Source: Macrotis lagotis
Taxonomy: Eukaryota > Chordata > Mammalia > Peramelemorphia > Peramelidae
NCBI RefSeq assembly: GCF_037893015.1
Contig: NC_133662.1
Span: 273,375,444 to 273,439,443, forward strand
Reading direction: 5' to 3'
DNA length: 64,000 nucleotides
A program made the position numbers and the translations under genes. Under the pieces are notes generated by a model that saw only the letters and a program-made list of their open reading frames with translations, made no database searches and had not been told where the DNA came from. Shown here one piece after another: positions 1-30,560 of the stretch. Numbering within the stretch: position 1 is the stretch's first letter; each line of letters starts with the position of its first letter.

Positions 1-52
1 CCTCCTGATTCCAGGGCCAATGCTCTAGCCACTGTGCCACCTAGCTGCCCCT
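1..52 (-). repeat. tRNA-headed SINE fragment cut by the window edge
   Basis: Read on the minus strand, this is the 5' head common to the window's SINEs (GGGGCAGCTAGGTGGC, then 'agtggctagagc' and 'ctggaatcaggagg'). Only the head is present because the window begins inside the element. Confidence 0.8.
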
Positions 53-1130
53 AACCAAGGACATTCTTAAGTAAAACTGGAATTTGGGTTTTTTCTGGGA
101 CTGTGTTTGGTGCCCCTGCCTTGACTGGTGGGAGGGCAGCCCCAGCAGCTTGATGTACCATCAGGCACTGAATGTACCATTCAACACTGACTAGTTTGAC
201 TCCCTTGGTATTTGTCAGACATAGCTGAAGATGGGTTCATTTGTTAAGACCACAGAACCATTCTTTAAATAAAAGGTTTGCTCAGTCTTCATATTAGTAA
301 CCAGTTGTTCATTCCCAGCTTATGTTGCCTCTGAGAGGATGAGGACAAAAAGGGCAAATGGAGTTTTAGGAAAATAGTTTTGAACTCAAGGACGCCCTGA
401 AACAGGTTCTCCCAGGGGTCCAAGGGCCAAACTTCGAAGAAATGACATCACTACATTTGAGAAATGACAGTGTGTCCGACTGTCGCTGATCAGACAAAAA
501 CAAGCTAGGAATGTTCTACCCCAGGTAGGGCACAAATAGTCCATGTGAACCCCTGGGTGCGTCCTCTAAACTTACGCATGGTCATGTTTCCTTTGAGCTG
601 CTTCCATTCTGCCTTCTTCATAGAGAACAGCCCCCTCACTGATGAGGGCACGCCATGCTGGGCAGTGCCAGGCCACTTCTTCTGACCCCCCTTGTGAGTG
701 TTTGCCCTGGGTGAGTTCTCCATAAAATAATCTCTTGGCAAGCGTATGCCTGGCATTCTAACAACATGCTCAGCACATCAAGACTGCACTCTTTGGAGTT
801 GTGGATGATAAATGAGAGCTAAAACAGTCTCCCAACAAAGGTGGGGGGGTGTTATTTCCTGTATTTGGGTCAGAGAATCAGTTTCCCATGTAGAGAGCGG
901 GGCTTGGTAGCTGTCTCAATAGCAATCCCTGCTCTGAAGAAGAAGGTCTGAGGGGACAGAACGAGGCTCAAGCTCTCTGAGTCTACAATGTATGATATAG
1001 ATAGCCAGATAGCCAATGGGATTTTAGGCTTCATTAAGAGAGGCAGAAGACCTCGTCTCCTATTCAGACCCCACCTAGTGTATGGTGTTCTGTCCTTCCT
1101 CCCCATTTTAGGAAAGACATAGACAAAAAT
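53..1130. other. No gene seen
   Basis: I see no credible coding exon. An AATAAA lies at 268-273, followed by a GT-rich stretch, so a plus-strand transcript could end here, but no exon was found upstream to support that. The open frame at 505-756 has no recognisable domain. Confidence 0.5.
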
Positions 1131-1375
1131 GAATACTCCCTCTCCCTCTCCTCCTCCCTCCCTCCCTGTCTCCCTCCTCCTCCCTCCTTCTCTTCCTCCC
1201 CCTCCCACATTCCTTCCTTTCCCTGCTTGCCTCCTTCCCTCCTTTCCTTTTTCTCCTTTCTCATTCCTGCTTCCTCCCTCTCCTCTCTTCTCTCTTCCCC
1301 CCACCCCATCTCTGTCTTATTCTGCCTCTCTCCTCTCTGCCTCTTCCCCTCCCTCTCTGTCTCTGTCTCTCTTCA
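1131..1375. repeat. Pyrimidine-rich low-complexity tract
   Basis: About 245 bp made almost only of C and T on the plus strand, as interrupted CCT, CTT and CCCT units, ending in short TCTG repeats. Open frames across it are compositional artefacts. Confidence 0.9.
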
Positions 1376-1489
1376 TGGTAGATGAAGAATCAGACCCTAA
1401 GAGGTGGTTACTCGACTGTAAGTGTCTGAGGCAACCCAGGATGTCTCCACCTCCTGCACACTCTTGTACCTAAGGCTCAGGACTGTCGC

Positions 1490-1700
1490 AAGACACAGGC
1501 CATTCAGTAATTTCCATTGACTGCTTGGTTGGAAGGTCTTCAGACTGAGTGCCCCAACCCTTTCAGCCCACGTCCCCCCATTAGCTTGGGAGCTCCTGGA
1601 GAGTAGGGACCATCTATTTTTTTCTGTTTTCGCAGCACTTAGCCAGGGTCCACCCAACACATAAAAGGTGTTTCATAAATGAGAACTGAAGTGAACTGAA
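1490..1700 (+). repeat. L2/CR1-type LINE 3' end (old)
   Basis: The order 'gggagctcctggagagtag', a T-rich patch, 'gcacttagc' and 'acataaaaggtgtttcataaat' is what I recall of L2-family 3' ends. It is diverged and the left boundary is approximate. Confidence 0.5.
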
Positions 1701-2794
1701 TTGAATTGAGAGGCCAGAGGGCTGTGTCTAGTGTCTGAAGAACCCCAGGGGGGTTGGAGTGGTTCCCTCCGTGCAGGTCTCTAAGCAGAGTCCCGGGACC
1801 CCTGAGGATATAGCAGGGACTCTCTGGGAGACATGAGGAATAGACAGAGGCCAGCTCCAAGCTCCTCTGGAAAATCTCTGGATGTTCTTGGCAAACCACC
1901 CAGTCTGGTGGAATCTTCCTCAGAAATACTGACATTTCCCCACAAGTACAGAAGAGAAAATCTTTGGAGAGAAGACAATTCTCTGAAGTGGTGGTAGATG
2001 GCAACATGGCCATTCATCTGAAGTTGGGGTCTCCAGGAAAGTAACCTCCAGGAACTCTAATGTCCAGGGTCTTTGGCTCCCATCCACACCCTGAGCTGGG
2101 GGAGGCATGAAGTCCATCCTAGTTCAGCCATCACTGCAACCTGGATTAGGTATCGAGCAAGGCAGCAAAGGGCAAAAGACTGAAGAATTCTTTGGAAAAA
2201 CTGCCCTCACAGAAATAAATTCTAGAATAATGGAGACGTGAGGAACAGAACTCTGCCTCTCTGGAGAAAATTATTTCATAGGACAATAACTAAGAAAGGG
2301 CCAACCCTCTCCCCATCTCCTGCCCCAACCCAGTATGGGAATTCCCTCCACCAGTTCAGATCACTGGACTGACCAGGGTCCTGGGTGGCAAATGGATTGT
2401 CTGTGATTTCACAAATAGATTTGGGTCAGAGGTTGGGCTGGAACCCAGGTCTTTCTGGCACCCTCCACCCTCTGCTTGCCATAGTCTCTGCTATGCTTTA
2501 GGAAGGTACCTCTGAGGGGGAAATTGAGGCTTGAGATGGAATCCCACAACTTTTAGGGTGGGGTGGGCTCCCTTCATGCCCATTGCTATCTGCCAAGGAC
2601 CCTAGCAATGCTTCCCAAACTTGATGATCATTTGAGAGTGAGGAACCAGATGTTTTAATGTTCTTCATAATAATACCAGATGTATTGTAGATATCATCGG
2701 GTACTTAAGGAAAAATCATTTCAGGGGATTCCAGGACCAGGGCTGGCATCCTTGCTGTTTTCCTGTTGCCTCTAAGATAAATGACAAAGTCTCT
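1701..2794. other. No gene seen
   Basis: Unique-looking intergenic DNA. The short open frames have no domain and no convincing splice context. Confidence 0.5.
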
Positions 2795-3062
2795 GTCTGA
2801 CATTTTTTGTTGTTCAATTGCTTTTCAGCTGTGTCTGACTTTTTATAACCCCATTTGGGGTTTTCTTGGCAAAGATACTGGGCAGAGGGGTTTGTTTTTT
2901 CCTTCTCCAGCTCATTTCACAGATGAGGAAACCAGGGCAAACAGGGCAAAATGACTTGCCCAGAGTCACACAGCCAGTAAGAGTTGTGACACGATTTGCA
3001 CTCAGGAAGTTGAGTCTTTCCACCCCCATGCCAAGTGCTCTAACCAATGAAACACCAGACAT
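2795..3062 (-). repeat. MAR1-type SINE
   Basis: Minus-orientation SINE. On the plus strand it runs TTTTTTGTTGTTCAATTG, 'cccatttggggttttcttgg', 'ccttctccagctcatttcac', 'gatgaggaaacc', 'cacacagccagtaag'. The same body in plus orientation is at 32522, 49800 and 63543, so it is one dispersed family. Confidence 0.8.
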
Positions 3063-4970
3063 TTAAGGCCTCCCAGTCTGACTTCCCACTCTTTCCAGGG
3101 CTGTTTTCCATGGCCTCCACACTCCAGTCAAACTGGCCTGCAGACCCTCCCCAACATTGACATTGTGTGCTAGTCGTAGACTGTCCCTGAAGTCTGCAAT
3201 GCCTTCCCTCCTCCCTTTCAGGAAGACTCTGCTCCATTTGGTGTGGACACTCTTCTCAAATGACTTGATGTGCTCCACTCATCTTTCCAAGAAGTTTATT
3301 AACTCCCCGAGGTATCAACCAACAACCTACAGAAAACAAACTTATTATGGGGACTTCTTCAGCTTCTGTTAGGCCTGGCTCTCCTGCTTGACTCTGTGGT
3401 AAAGTGCTTGTGCCATCATCATCACTAAAGGAAAGCAGGAAAAGGCCAGGCTCCCCAAGAAGACCCTCTTCTTTTACCTCTTTCCCTATCTGATCCTCTA
3501 TGCAAGCGAAGACCCATATCTTGTGGTGGACCTGAGAGAGCCAAAGGAATAGCCACATGCCCTCAGGGTGACCATGCCTCTGATCAGACTATCTCCCCCT
3601 TCTCTCCGAGTCCAAGTAAAATATCCCCAGCTGTGGCTGACACAAGGGAACTGGGAGGGAAGGCTATCTGACGATGTGAGTTCATGGGAGAATGGGAGGT
3701 ATCATGTAATTTTGTGCAGTTAGTTCACTTTTTGGTCTGCTTCTATGACTCCACTGATGTCAGGAGCCCTCTGTCAGCACAAATAGCACCTCCTCTGGGT
3801 CTAGGGTCTAGAGTGCTGAAGCTCTCCCAACTCCTCAGTTAGCTTTCCATTGACCACCATAATGCCTCCTCCACATGACATATTCCGATTGAGTTACTAT
3901 TGAGTCAATCAGACAACTCGTGACTGAACAAGGAGAGGTCTTCATTCCAGAAAACCAACAATCATTTGGCTGTGCAAAGGGTCATCCTCACATTTACCTG
4001 CTGAGTGACTTTGGGTGTCCAGGGAACATGTCTTCTCCAAGGGACCCTTGACCAGGATGTCTGAAGCTCAACCTGAACGCAGTGCTGGCCAGGTCTGTCC
4101 TGGGGGCCATTGGACACTCTCCACAGCCTGGGCCATGGGTTGGCAAATTCACAACTATGAAGTGATTTTTATTGATATCTCTAAGATTTCCTATGAACTG
4201 CTCCTGATCCTTGAAAGCAGAAAGCCCTACCTAGAGAAGGATTCCCATATTCAACCCAACAAAATGTTTCCTATGTGACTAGTTGGGACCTACCAAGCCC
4301 TGTGAGGTCCTGGTTAGACAAGAAGAGGAAGCAGATCCTGACATCCTCCCAAGGACATTCAGTAGAATTCATCCTGGGGAAGGGGAGAGCCTGCAGGAAT
4401 ATTCAAAGGGTATAACAGGGCAACAGGGCAAGGGAGTGGGAGTCAGATGGTGCCACAGAACATGACTTGATCAAACCTCTCTGCCTCAGGAAAATTGTTT
4501 TGAGCCTCAAAATATGACCAAACCAAAGGAAAGAAACCAATTGGGGAACTTCTAATAAACCAGGTCAGATGGAGGAGTGGGTGTGGTGAAGTCTGGAAAA
4601 TCTGGATTATATTGTAAACTGCCAAACATTAAAGAGATGTTGGAGGCAACCTTTTTACAGATGAGTCTGAGGCCTAGCTCTTGGAAGGGATTTGCCTAGT
4701 CACACAGTTCTCATGGGGCACTTTCTCAGGTGGATCATACCCTTACCCCAGGCTCTATCACTAATTTCTAGTAGGACAGAGGAAAGTCATTTGCCCTTTG
4801 CTGCCTCAGTTCACCCTTTTGTAATTTCAGGAAAACTACTCCTGAGTTGGGATATGCAAAATAGTACACAGTATCTTCTGCACAGCTTTTGGCCCCATTA
4901 TCCTTAATCAAATGCTCTACAGGGGACTAGTTAATGATATTGAAATGAGAGTCCCAGGTCAGCAAGAAAT
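3063..4970. other. Intergenic, no gene seen
   Basis: Downstream flank of the crystallin gene. No crystallin-like or other exon was recognised. Short MIR-like scraps may be present near 4640-4710. Confidence 0.45.
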
Positions 4971-4973
4971 ACC

Positions 4974-4979
4974 TTTATT
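4974..4979 (-). terminator. Poly(A) signal of the crystallin gene
   Basis: AATAAA on the minus strand, 31 bp past the TGA stop at 5010-5012. A very short 3' UTR is normal for gamma-crystallins, so its placement supports an expressed gene. Confidence 0.8.
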
Positions 4980-5009
4980 GAATCTGGAAAGAACTGAGCT
5001 GAGAAGAGC

Positions 5010-6171
5010 TCAAACAGGCACCTCGCTGCTGTCAGTGGCCCTCTGGAAGGAGCCTAGGACTGCGGTACCAGCCCCCCATTCGCTGGGCCGCCGGTACTCA
5101 CCAGGTCGCAGAAAGTACTGCCGGCCCTGGTAGTTGGGCTGCTCAAAGAGGACCCAGTAACCATCCATGACATTACAAGAAAGGACATCCCTCTGGTGGA
5201 AGCGATCATGGACAGATGGACAGTCCTCGGTGAACTCCATCATCTGCCCCAAACAGTTCTCCCTCTCATAAATCCTCATGCGGAAAGAGCCTTCATGCTG
5301 CCAGGGAAGAAAGTGGAGGCCTTGAGCTAGAGGTTGGAGGGAGTGCCAGGGCCACCAGAAATCAAGTCCCCTCCTTTGGGAAGAATCACTCAGAGGGAGT
5401 CGAATGCCCATAGACATGGACAGGGCTTGGTAACTGCCAACATAGGGACCATCCCCCTTCTTCCTGAGACTCTACCCCAGGACAGCAGAGGGACCCTGGT
5501 GAACTCACCCTGGGCACCAAGCGACAGGAGCGAATGGAGTCATTTGTGCCCATCCACTGACGGTAGTCTGAGTAGTCGCCACGCCTCAGGAAGTACTGGG
5601 AGCCTTTATAGCTGGGCTGTTCATACAGGACCCAGGAGCCACTATCCACCCGCACCGAGTTGCAGCGACTGAAGTAAGCCTGCAGGTCGGCACAGTCACC
5701 ACTGCACTCATAGCAGCGGCCTTGGAAATGGCGGTCTTCATAAAAGGTGATCTGGGGAAAAAAGCAGGGCCGGGACCAAGATGGGTGCTGCCGCCATCCC
5801 TGGCCCTGGACCCCCTCCCCAGGTCCTGGAGTCACTCATCAGGATGGAAGCAATGTAAGGAGCCTCTGAACTCTCCCATCCAGAGAGGGAAATGGGGGCC
5901 CTGAGAGATAATGTGACAGCCAGGACAGCCCTGCCTCCTAAGCTTGATCCATTGCTTGGTGTCTGAAGTTCGGGTTGGGTCAGGGAAGTCCCTGAATGGG
6001 CCATTTTCCTGACTGTCCCACGAGACCAGGGTCACCCGACTAGCTCCTGGGCCTCACCTGGAAGACTGGAGCAGAGCTAGGCTATCCCACTTCTCCCCCT
6101 GGGCTAGAAGGCCAGGTCACCCCAGGACTCCCCTCTCCCAATGCCCAGGCCACACTGATTACCTTGCCCAT
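5010..6171 (-). CDS. Gamma-crystallin, three exons, 179 aa
   Basis: Structural beta/gamma-crystallin of the lens fibre-cell cytoplasm. Exon 1 (6163-6171) encodes only MGK, exon 2 (5509-5751, 243 nt, 81 aa) the first Greek-key domain, and exon 3 (5010-5297, 95 aa plus stop) the second. All introns are GT-AG and phase 0. This is the classic gamma layout: a 9-nt first exon, then one exon per domain. Domain 1 runs from ITFYED to SCRLVPR and domain 2 from HEGSF to the end. The four core tryptophans are kept ([26 protein letters not shown]). By eye it is closest to the gammaA-F group, but domain 2 ([16 protein letters not shown]) also recalls gamma-M/N types, and the tail SSEVPV is longer than in gammaD. 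I cannot assign an orthologue, so no symbol is given. The intact frame, promoter and poly(A) signal suggest it is functional. PFKL lies about 4 kb upstream on the same strand. Confidence 0.93.
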
Positions 6172-6226
6172 TTTGTAGGAGTGTTCAGGGCAATAGCAGG
6201 TGACCCCAACTGCCTGGGCCACCCTT

Positions 6227-6234
6227 CTTTATAG
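6227..6234 (-). promoter_or_regulatory. TATA box of the crystallin gene
   Basis: CTATAAAG on the minus strand, 56-63 bp upstream of the ATG. That leaves room for the short 5' leader usual in gamma-crystallins. Confidence 0.75.
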
Positions 6235-6260
6235 CCCCACCCCACCCCCAACACTCTAGG

Positions 6261-6305
6261 TCAGCATCCTTTCATTGGGGGATTTGCAACAGCCCCAAGT
6301 CAGCA
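6261..6305 (-). promoter_or_regulatory. Two Maf-type half sites in the crystallin promoter
   Basis: TGCTGA occurs twice on the minus strand, at 6261-6266 and 6300-6305, followed in both cases by C (TGCTGAC). They lie roughly 90-135 bp upstream of the ATG. Lens crystallin promoters are known to use Maf response elements with this core, so lens expression is the likely output. The sites are seen; the regulation is inferred. Confidence 0.6.
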
Positions 6306-6849
6306 GTCAATAGCTCACGCCCCTTGGGGCTTTGCTGAGTCTAGCACTTTCTTTGTGTGGAGAGTGTTGGGACCCCCCAAAGGGCATGTTTTCTACACTG
6401 AGCATTTTACTTTGGGGAAACCAAAGCCTTTTCATTGACGGATGACTGAGCTGAAATGACCCGGAACAGGGACTCTCAGAAAGAATCCAGTCAATCCAGT
6501 GGCTTCCCCACTCCCCCCCTTCTCCCCACCCTCTGACACTCTGGCCCTGGTCCACATGGCCTGAGAACAAGGCCTCCTCTAAGACCCACCTCCTACGCAG
6601 GTGCCACTGGAAGGCTTCTGGTCCATGTGTCAGAAGCAGACAAAGGGAGGGGAAGCTCTCTAGCCTACCCTTGCTAGCACCTCCCCCAGGTCACATCTCA
6701 GCCCATTCTGCCAGCCCTGGCTCCCCCACCCTGCCCCACCACTGTTTACTTTCCCTACTCTCCACTCCTTGCCCAGAGCTTTGAGGGAGGAAATCCCAGG
6801 ACATCCCTTTTAGGCCCATCTGGCAGCTCAACATGACTTTCTTTACCCT
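6306..6849. other. Upstream flank of the crystallin gene, nothing further seen
   Basis: Moderately GC-rich DNA without a recognised exon. More distal lens regulatory elements could lie here but none can be named. Confidence 0.4.
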
Positions 6850-8640
6850 CCTCTGGGCACCCTCCTACCTCTCCCTCGTCCTCAAAAAACCCTTCCTTGA
6901 TTCCTCTCTTGCCGAATGTAGCTAAACCTAAAGAGACTTTAGAGTGATATCTCTCCGTAAGATGTATGTACAACGGGGATGTCCACCGTCTCCTCTCACT
7001 CTCTTCCTAATCCTTTACACTGGCTTCCTGCCTCACTGTTCCACTCAAACTGCCCCCCATGATCTCTTAGTGGCCATGTCCAGGGCCCTTTCTCAGTCCT
7101 CATTCTCCTCGATCTCTCCCCAGCCTTGGACGCTGTGAGCCACTTTCTTCTGAGATCTTCTTGGCCTTCGAGGTTTTAGGGTCACCTCGCTAGCTCTCCT
7201 TTCTCTGACTGCCCCTTGTCTCTTCTGTTGGATCCTCCTCCCAAGTGACTAATAGTATCTTCATTCCCAAACCCAATGGCATTTTCTCAGTCTTCATTAT
7301 CCTTGAAATTTGTAGCTTTAGACACTACTCCTGGAAACACGCTTTCCTCTGTTTTGGGGTCACCCCACTCTTGATTCTCCTCCCTCTCTGACGATTCTGT
7401 CTTCTCTGCTGGACCCTCCAGATCATGTCCTCTAATGTAGGTGTCTCAGGATTCCATCTTGGGTCTCTTCTCTCTTCCTTCCCTATTTCACCTGTTGATC
7501 TCATCAGCTTCCCTGGACTGAATGATCATTCCCTAATTCTCAGATCTACCTTTCCTGCCCTAAACTCTCTGCCTTTCCAATTGCCTTTCAAATATCTCAA
7601 ACTGGATTCCAGTAGAATCTGCCATGTTGGCCAAAAAAGAATTCATCTTTCTCCCTTAAAACCTCCTCCTTCCACCTCCCACCTTTCCTTACCACCATAG
7701 GGGCCAATCTCTCAGGCTCACAATCTAGCAGTCCTGAATCCCTCACTCTGTCTCATCCCCAAGACCCAGGCTGTTGTCAAGGTCTGCCATGTTTCTGAAT
7801 CTCTCCTGATTTCACCTCTGCAGCCTCCCTTGTTCATTTTTTTTTTTTTTAGGTTTTTGCAAGGCAAATGGGATTAAATGACTTGCCCAAGGCCACACAG
7901 CTAGGTAAGTATTAAGTGTCTGAGGTTGAATTTGAACTCAAGTCCTCCTCACTCCAGGGCCAGTGCTTTAACCACCGTGCCTCCTAGTTGCCCCTTCTCT
8001 TGTCCATTTTACCTTTGACCTTCTCTCCTCTGCTCACTTTGAACTTCACCTCTTCAGCATCTCTATCTGCCCCTTCTCTCCTGATATTGAGCCCCCCTCC
8101 CCTGCACTCTGGGGCAGTCAGTCCCTGATCACCTCACCGCTGGACTATTGCAGTAACTGCTGGGGTGGGCATGGAGTTGTTTGCCTTCACTCTAATCCAT
8201 TCTCCACTCAACCAAAGTGATTTTTCCTGACTATGGCAACCTCTTACTCAAACTCAGGGTTCCCTACTACCTTCAGCAACAAATAATGTCGTTTGGCAGT
8301 CAAAACCCTTCATAACCTAGCCCCCCTCCTCCCTTTCCAGACTTCTTACACCTTACTTGCGGACACAGACTCCTTGTCAATCCAGCTGTGCCCATCTCTT
8401 GGCTCTGGGCATTTTCTCTGGCATCACCTAGGCCTGGAATGTTCTTCCTTTGTTGCAGTTATTAACTTCCCGGGGTTCAAGTCAGAATGGAAACCCCATC
8501 CTTCTACAGGAAGCCTTCCCTACATTCCCTTTTTATCCTGTCTAGAACTTGCATGTCAACTGCTCCGGCAATAAGAGCTCCGGGAGGGCAGGAGCCTTTG
8601 GCCTTTTCGTATCCCCAGCTCCTCTAACACCTAGTAAGGA
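6850..8640 (+). repeat. L2 LINE 3' portion, interrupted by a SINE
   Basis: The CT-rich plus strand follows the L2 3' order I recall: 'ggtgtctcaggattcc', 'ttgggtctcttctc', 'tgatctcatcagcttccctg', then 'tggactattgcagtaactgc' and the end 'gggcaggagcctttggcc', 'gtatccccagctcct'. The 5' limit is approximate. A SINE splits it at 7836-7995. No reading frame survives. Confidence 0.65.
7836..7995 (-). repeat. WSINE1-like SINE
   Basis: Minus-orientation SINE with a poly-T start, then 'aggtttttgcaaggcaaatg', 'ccacacagctaggtaag' and the tRNA-like head ending 'gtgcctcctagttgcccc'. It is inserted in the L2 fragment, so it is younger than that element. Confidence 0.85.
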
Positions 8641-9440
8641 TGTAACGTTTCCAGCTTGGAGAACGGAAGACCCTGAAGAGGACATATTAGGAGCCGGATG
8701 CTAGGGGAACAATGAAGGGGGGGTGCCCAGGGGACAATTTGGACTGTCTGTGAGAGGGAATGGGTTCCCCATTATTTTAAGTCTTTAAGCAAAGACCAGG
8801 AAGTAGAGGGGCTCTCTGTTTAATTGGCTGGGACCCCCACAGTTCCCCCTGGCCAGGTGCCTTCTTCTCCACTGACCAGTCCTGACCAGAAGACATGAGC
8901 TTCTTCCCCCTAAAGAGACAGGTGGCCACCTGCTGTACCATCACCCCTCTTCAATGCTCCCACCCCCTTGTGCTCCAAACCTGCTTCCCCTTCCCCCCTC
9001 CACAGAGACGAGCCAGGAGTGCCATGGGGAACAAGAAGTCAGAGCTGAGGCCTGGGGGAGGTACATTTGACAGATGAACAGGACAAGAGGAAGTGCCTGA
9101 ATAAGGATTCTGAGCCTTGACTCCAGGGAAGAGGGGATGCAGGATGAGGAAAGCCGGTTTGCTGACTCTCTGATACTGTAATTCACTCTAGCCCACACTG
9201 GCAGGTGGCACCAAGCTGGCTGATGGGATCTGGGGGGCTTTAGGGCTGGCCAGCATGCCCATATGGCTGTTGCCAAAATGCCCTCAGCCTGCAGAGGGGG
9301 CAGCAGCAGGCAGGGTGATACTCTAGTCTTCACCCAACCCCCAATCTTCTGGTTCAGCCAGGATGACCTCCCCAATATCCCCTCCTCAGTTCTGATCTGG
9401 TCCCAGAGCCTCAATCACACCACAGTTTGCTCCATCAGTA
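8641..9440. other. Intergenic between L2 and the PFKL 3' end
   Basis: No supported gene. The exon-like stretch at about 9009-9060 is discussed under rejected items. Confidence 0.4.
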
Positions 9441-9444
9441 GGTT

Positions 9445-9450
9445 TTTAAT
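9445..9450 (-). terminator. PFKL: Probable PFKL poly(A) signal (ATTAAA)
   Basis: ATTAAA on the minus strand, about 690 bp past the PFKL stop. It is the best signal variant I found between the stop and the L2 repeat; no canonical AATAAA was spotted in the proposed 3' UTR. The true 3' end needs transcript data. Confidence 0.5.
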
Positions 9451-10142
9451 CTACACAGACATGGCATGATCACAGTAGGAATGTTTGCACAGCTTGAGGT
9501 CCTGGCCCTAGGTGGCCGGCTCACCGCACAAGTGGCAGAGCCCCCTACCTGCCCTGAACCCAGCAGGCCCCAGGCTTTCTGGGGGAGGGAAAAGTGGTCC
9601 TCCCTCATGCTGGCGTGGACAACAGGCCCGGGGAGAAGCAGTGTGGACAAAGGCCAAGCCTTTCCTTGACTGAATGACAGGTAACAGTCACTTCCTCCTT
9701 CATACCAGTGGAATTGGGTAACAACCCTAACATAGATGAATGTTATTCCACTGCATGACTCAGTTTCCCTATCCATAAAACAAGGTGCTCTACCTTCAGG
9801 GTCTCTAAGGTCCCTCCCAGCTTCAATGAAAGGTCACTTCCCCACTCCAAGTTCATAACATGGTACTAAGCTAGAAGATCCTTCTAACTCTGGCAGTCTG
9901 AGTCTATGCTACCCAAACACAGAGTACCTGGTTTTGGTCATTTTCTTCAAATACTAAGATGCCAAGGACTGGGGATAGTGGATGACCCTCCCTTTGATGC
10001 AGCGAGGAAGTGACATCCCCAAGGGGTCACTGTCTACACACTAGGTCGCCTCCAGGCAGCGTGCCCACTGTGGAGGTTGTGAGGAAGGCATGGGGAAGGT
10101 GAGGCCGAAGAGGAAGCCGCAGGGAGGGGGTGGCGCCACTGC

Positions 10143-30323
<20,181 letters not shown>

Positions 30324-30417
30324 GCTGGGGGCCTCTCGGGGGTCTGTCCTGGGTCGTCCTGCGGCGGCTGCTCCGCCCGGCAGCCCCGGACGAGTGGGAG
30401 GAGCCTCCGCCGGGCCC

Positions 30418-30484
30418 GCCCCGGCCGTGGGGACCCCGCCCCGGCCCTGGGGGCCCCGCCCCGGCCGTGGGGACCCCGCCCCGG
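30418..30484. repeat. PFKL: 20-bp GC-box tandem repeat upstream of PFKL
   Basis: Three 20-bp units start at 30418, 30438 and 30458 (unit 1 GCCCCGGCCGTGGGGACCCC), plus a 7-bp partial fourth. Units 1 and 3 are identical and unit 2 has two changes. The run lies 95-160 bp upstream of the start codon, and each unit junction makes a CCCCGCCCC GC box suited to Sp1-family binding. Confidence 0.85.
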
Positions 30485-30560
30485 AGGGGGAGCGGCCGGG
30501 CCCAGGCTGGCGGGGAGGCCCCCGGGGCGCCACTACGGCCTCCACCTAGAGGCCAGAGGC

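Noticed and set aside
53-300. AATAAA at 268 as the 3' end of a plus-strand gene convergent with the crystallin/PFKL side
   Set aside because: No exon or homology is visible in the ~270 bp available before it; a lone hexamer is not enough.
870-1473. Glu/Gly/Arg-rich and Ser/Pro-rich open frames around 0.9-1.5 kb
   Set aside because: They are produced by the pyrimidine-rich low-complexity tract.
9000-9065. Exon-like block: 'ctccacag' then ATG with MGNKKSELRPGG (a possible N-myristoylated start), then 'gtacat'
   Set aside because: No matching downstream exon was found and the donor is weak, so it is not supported as a gene.
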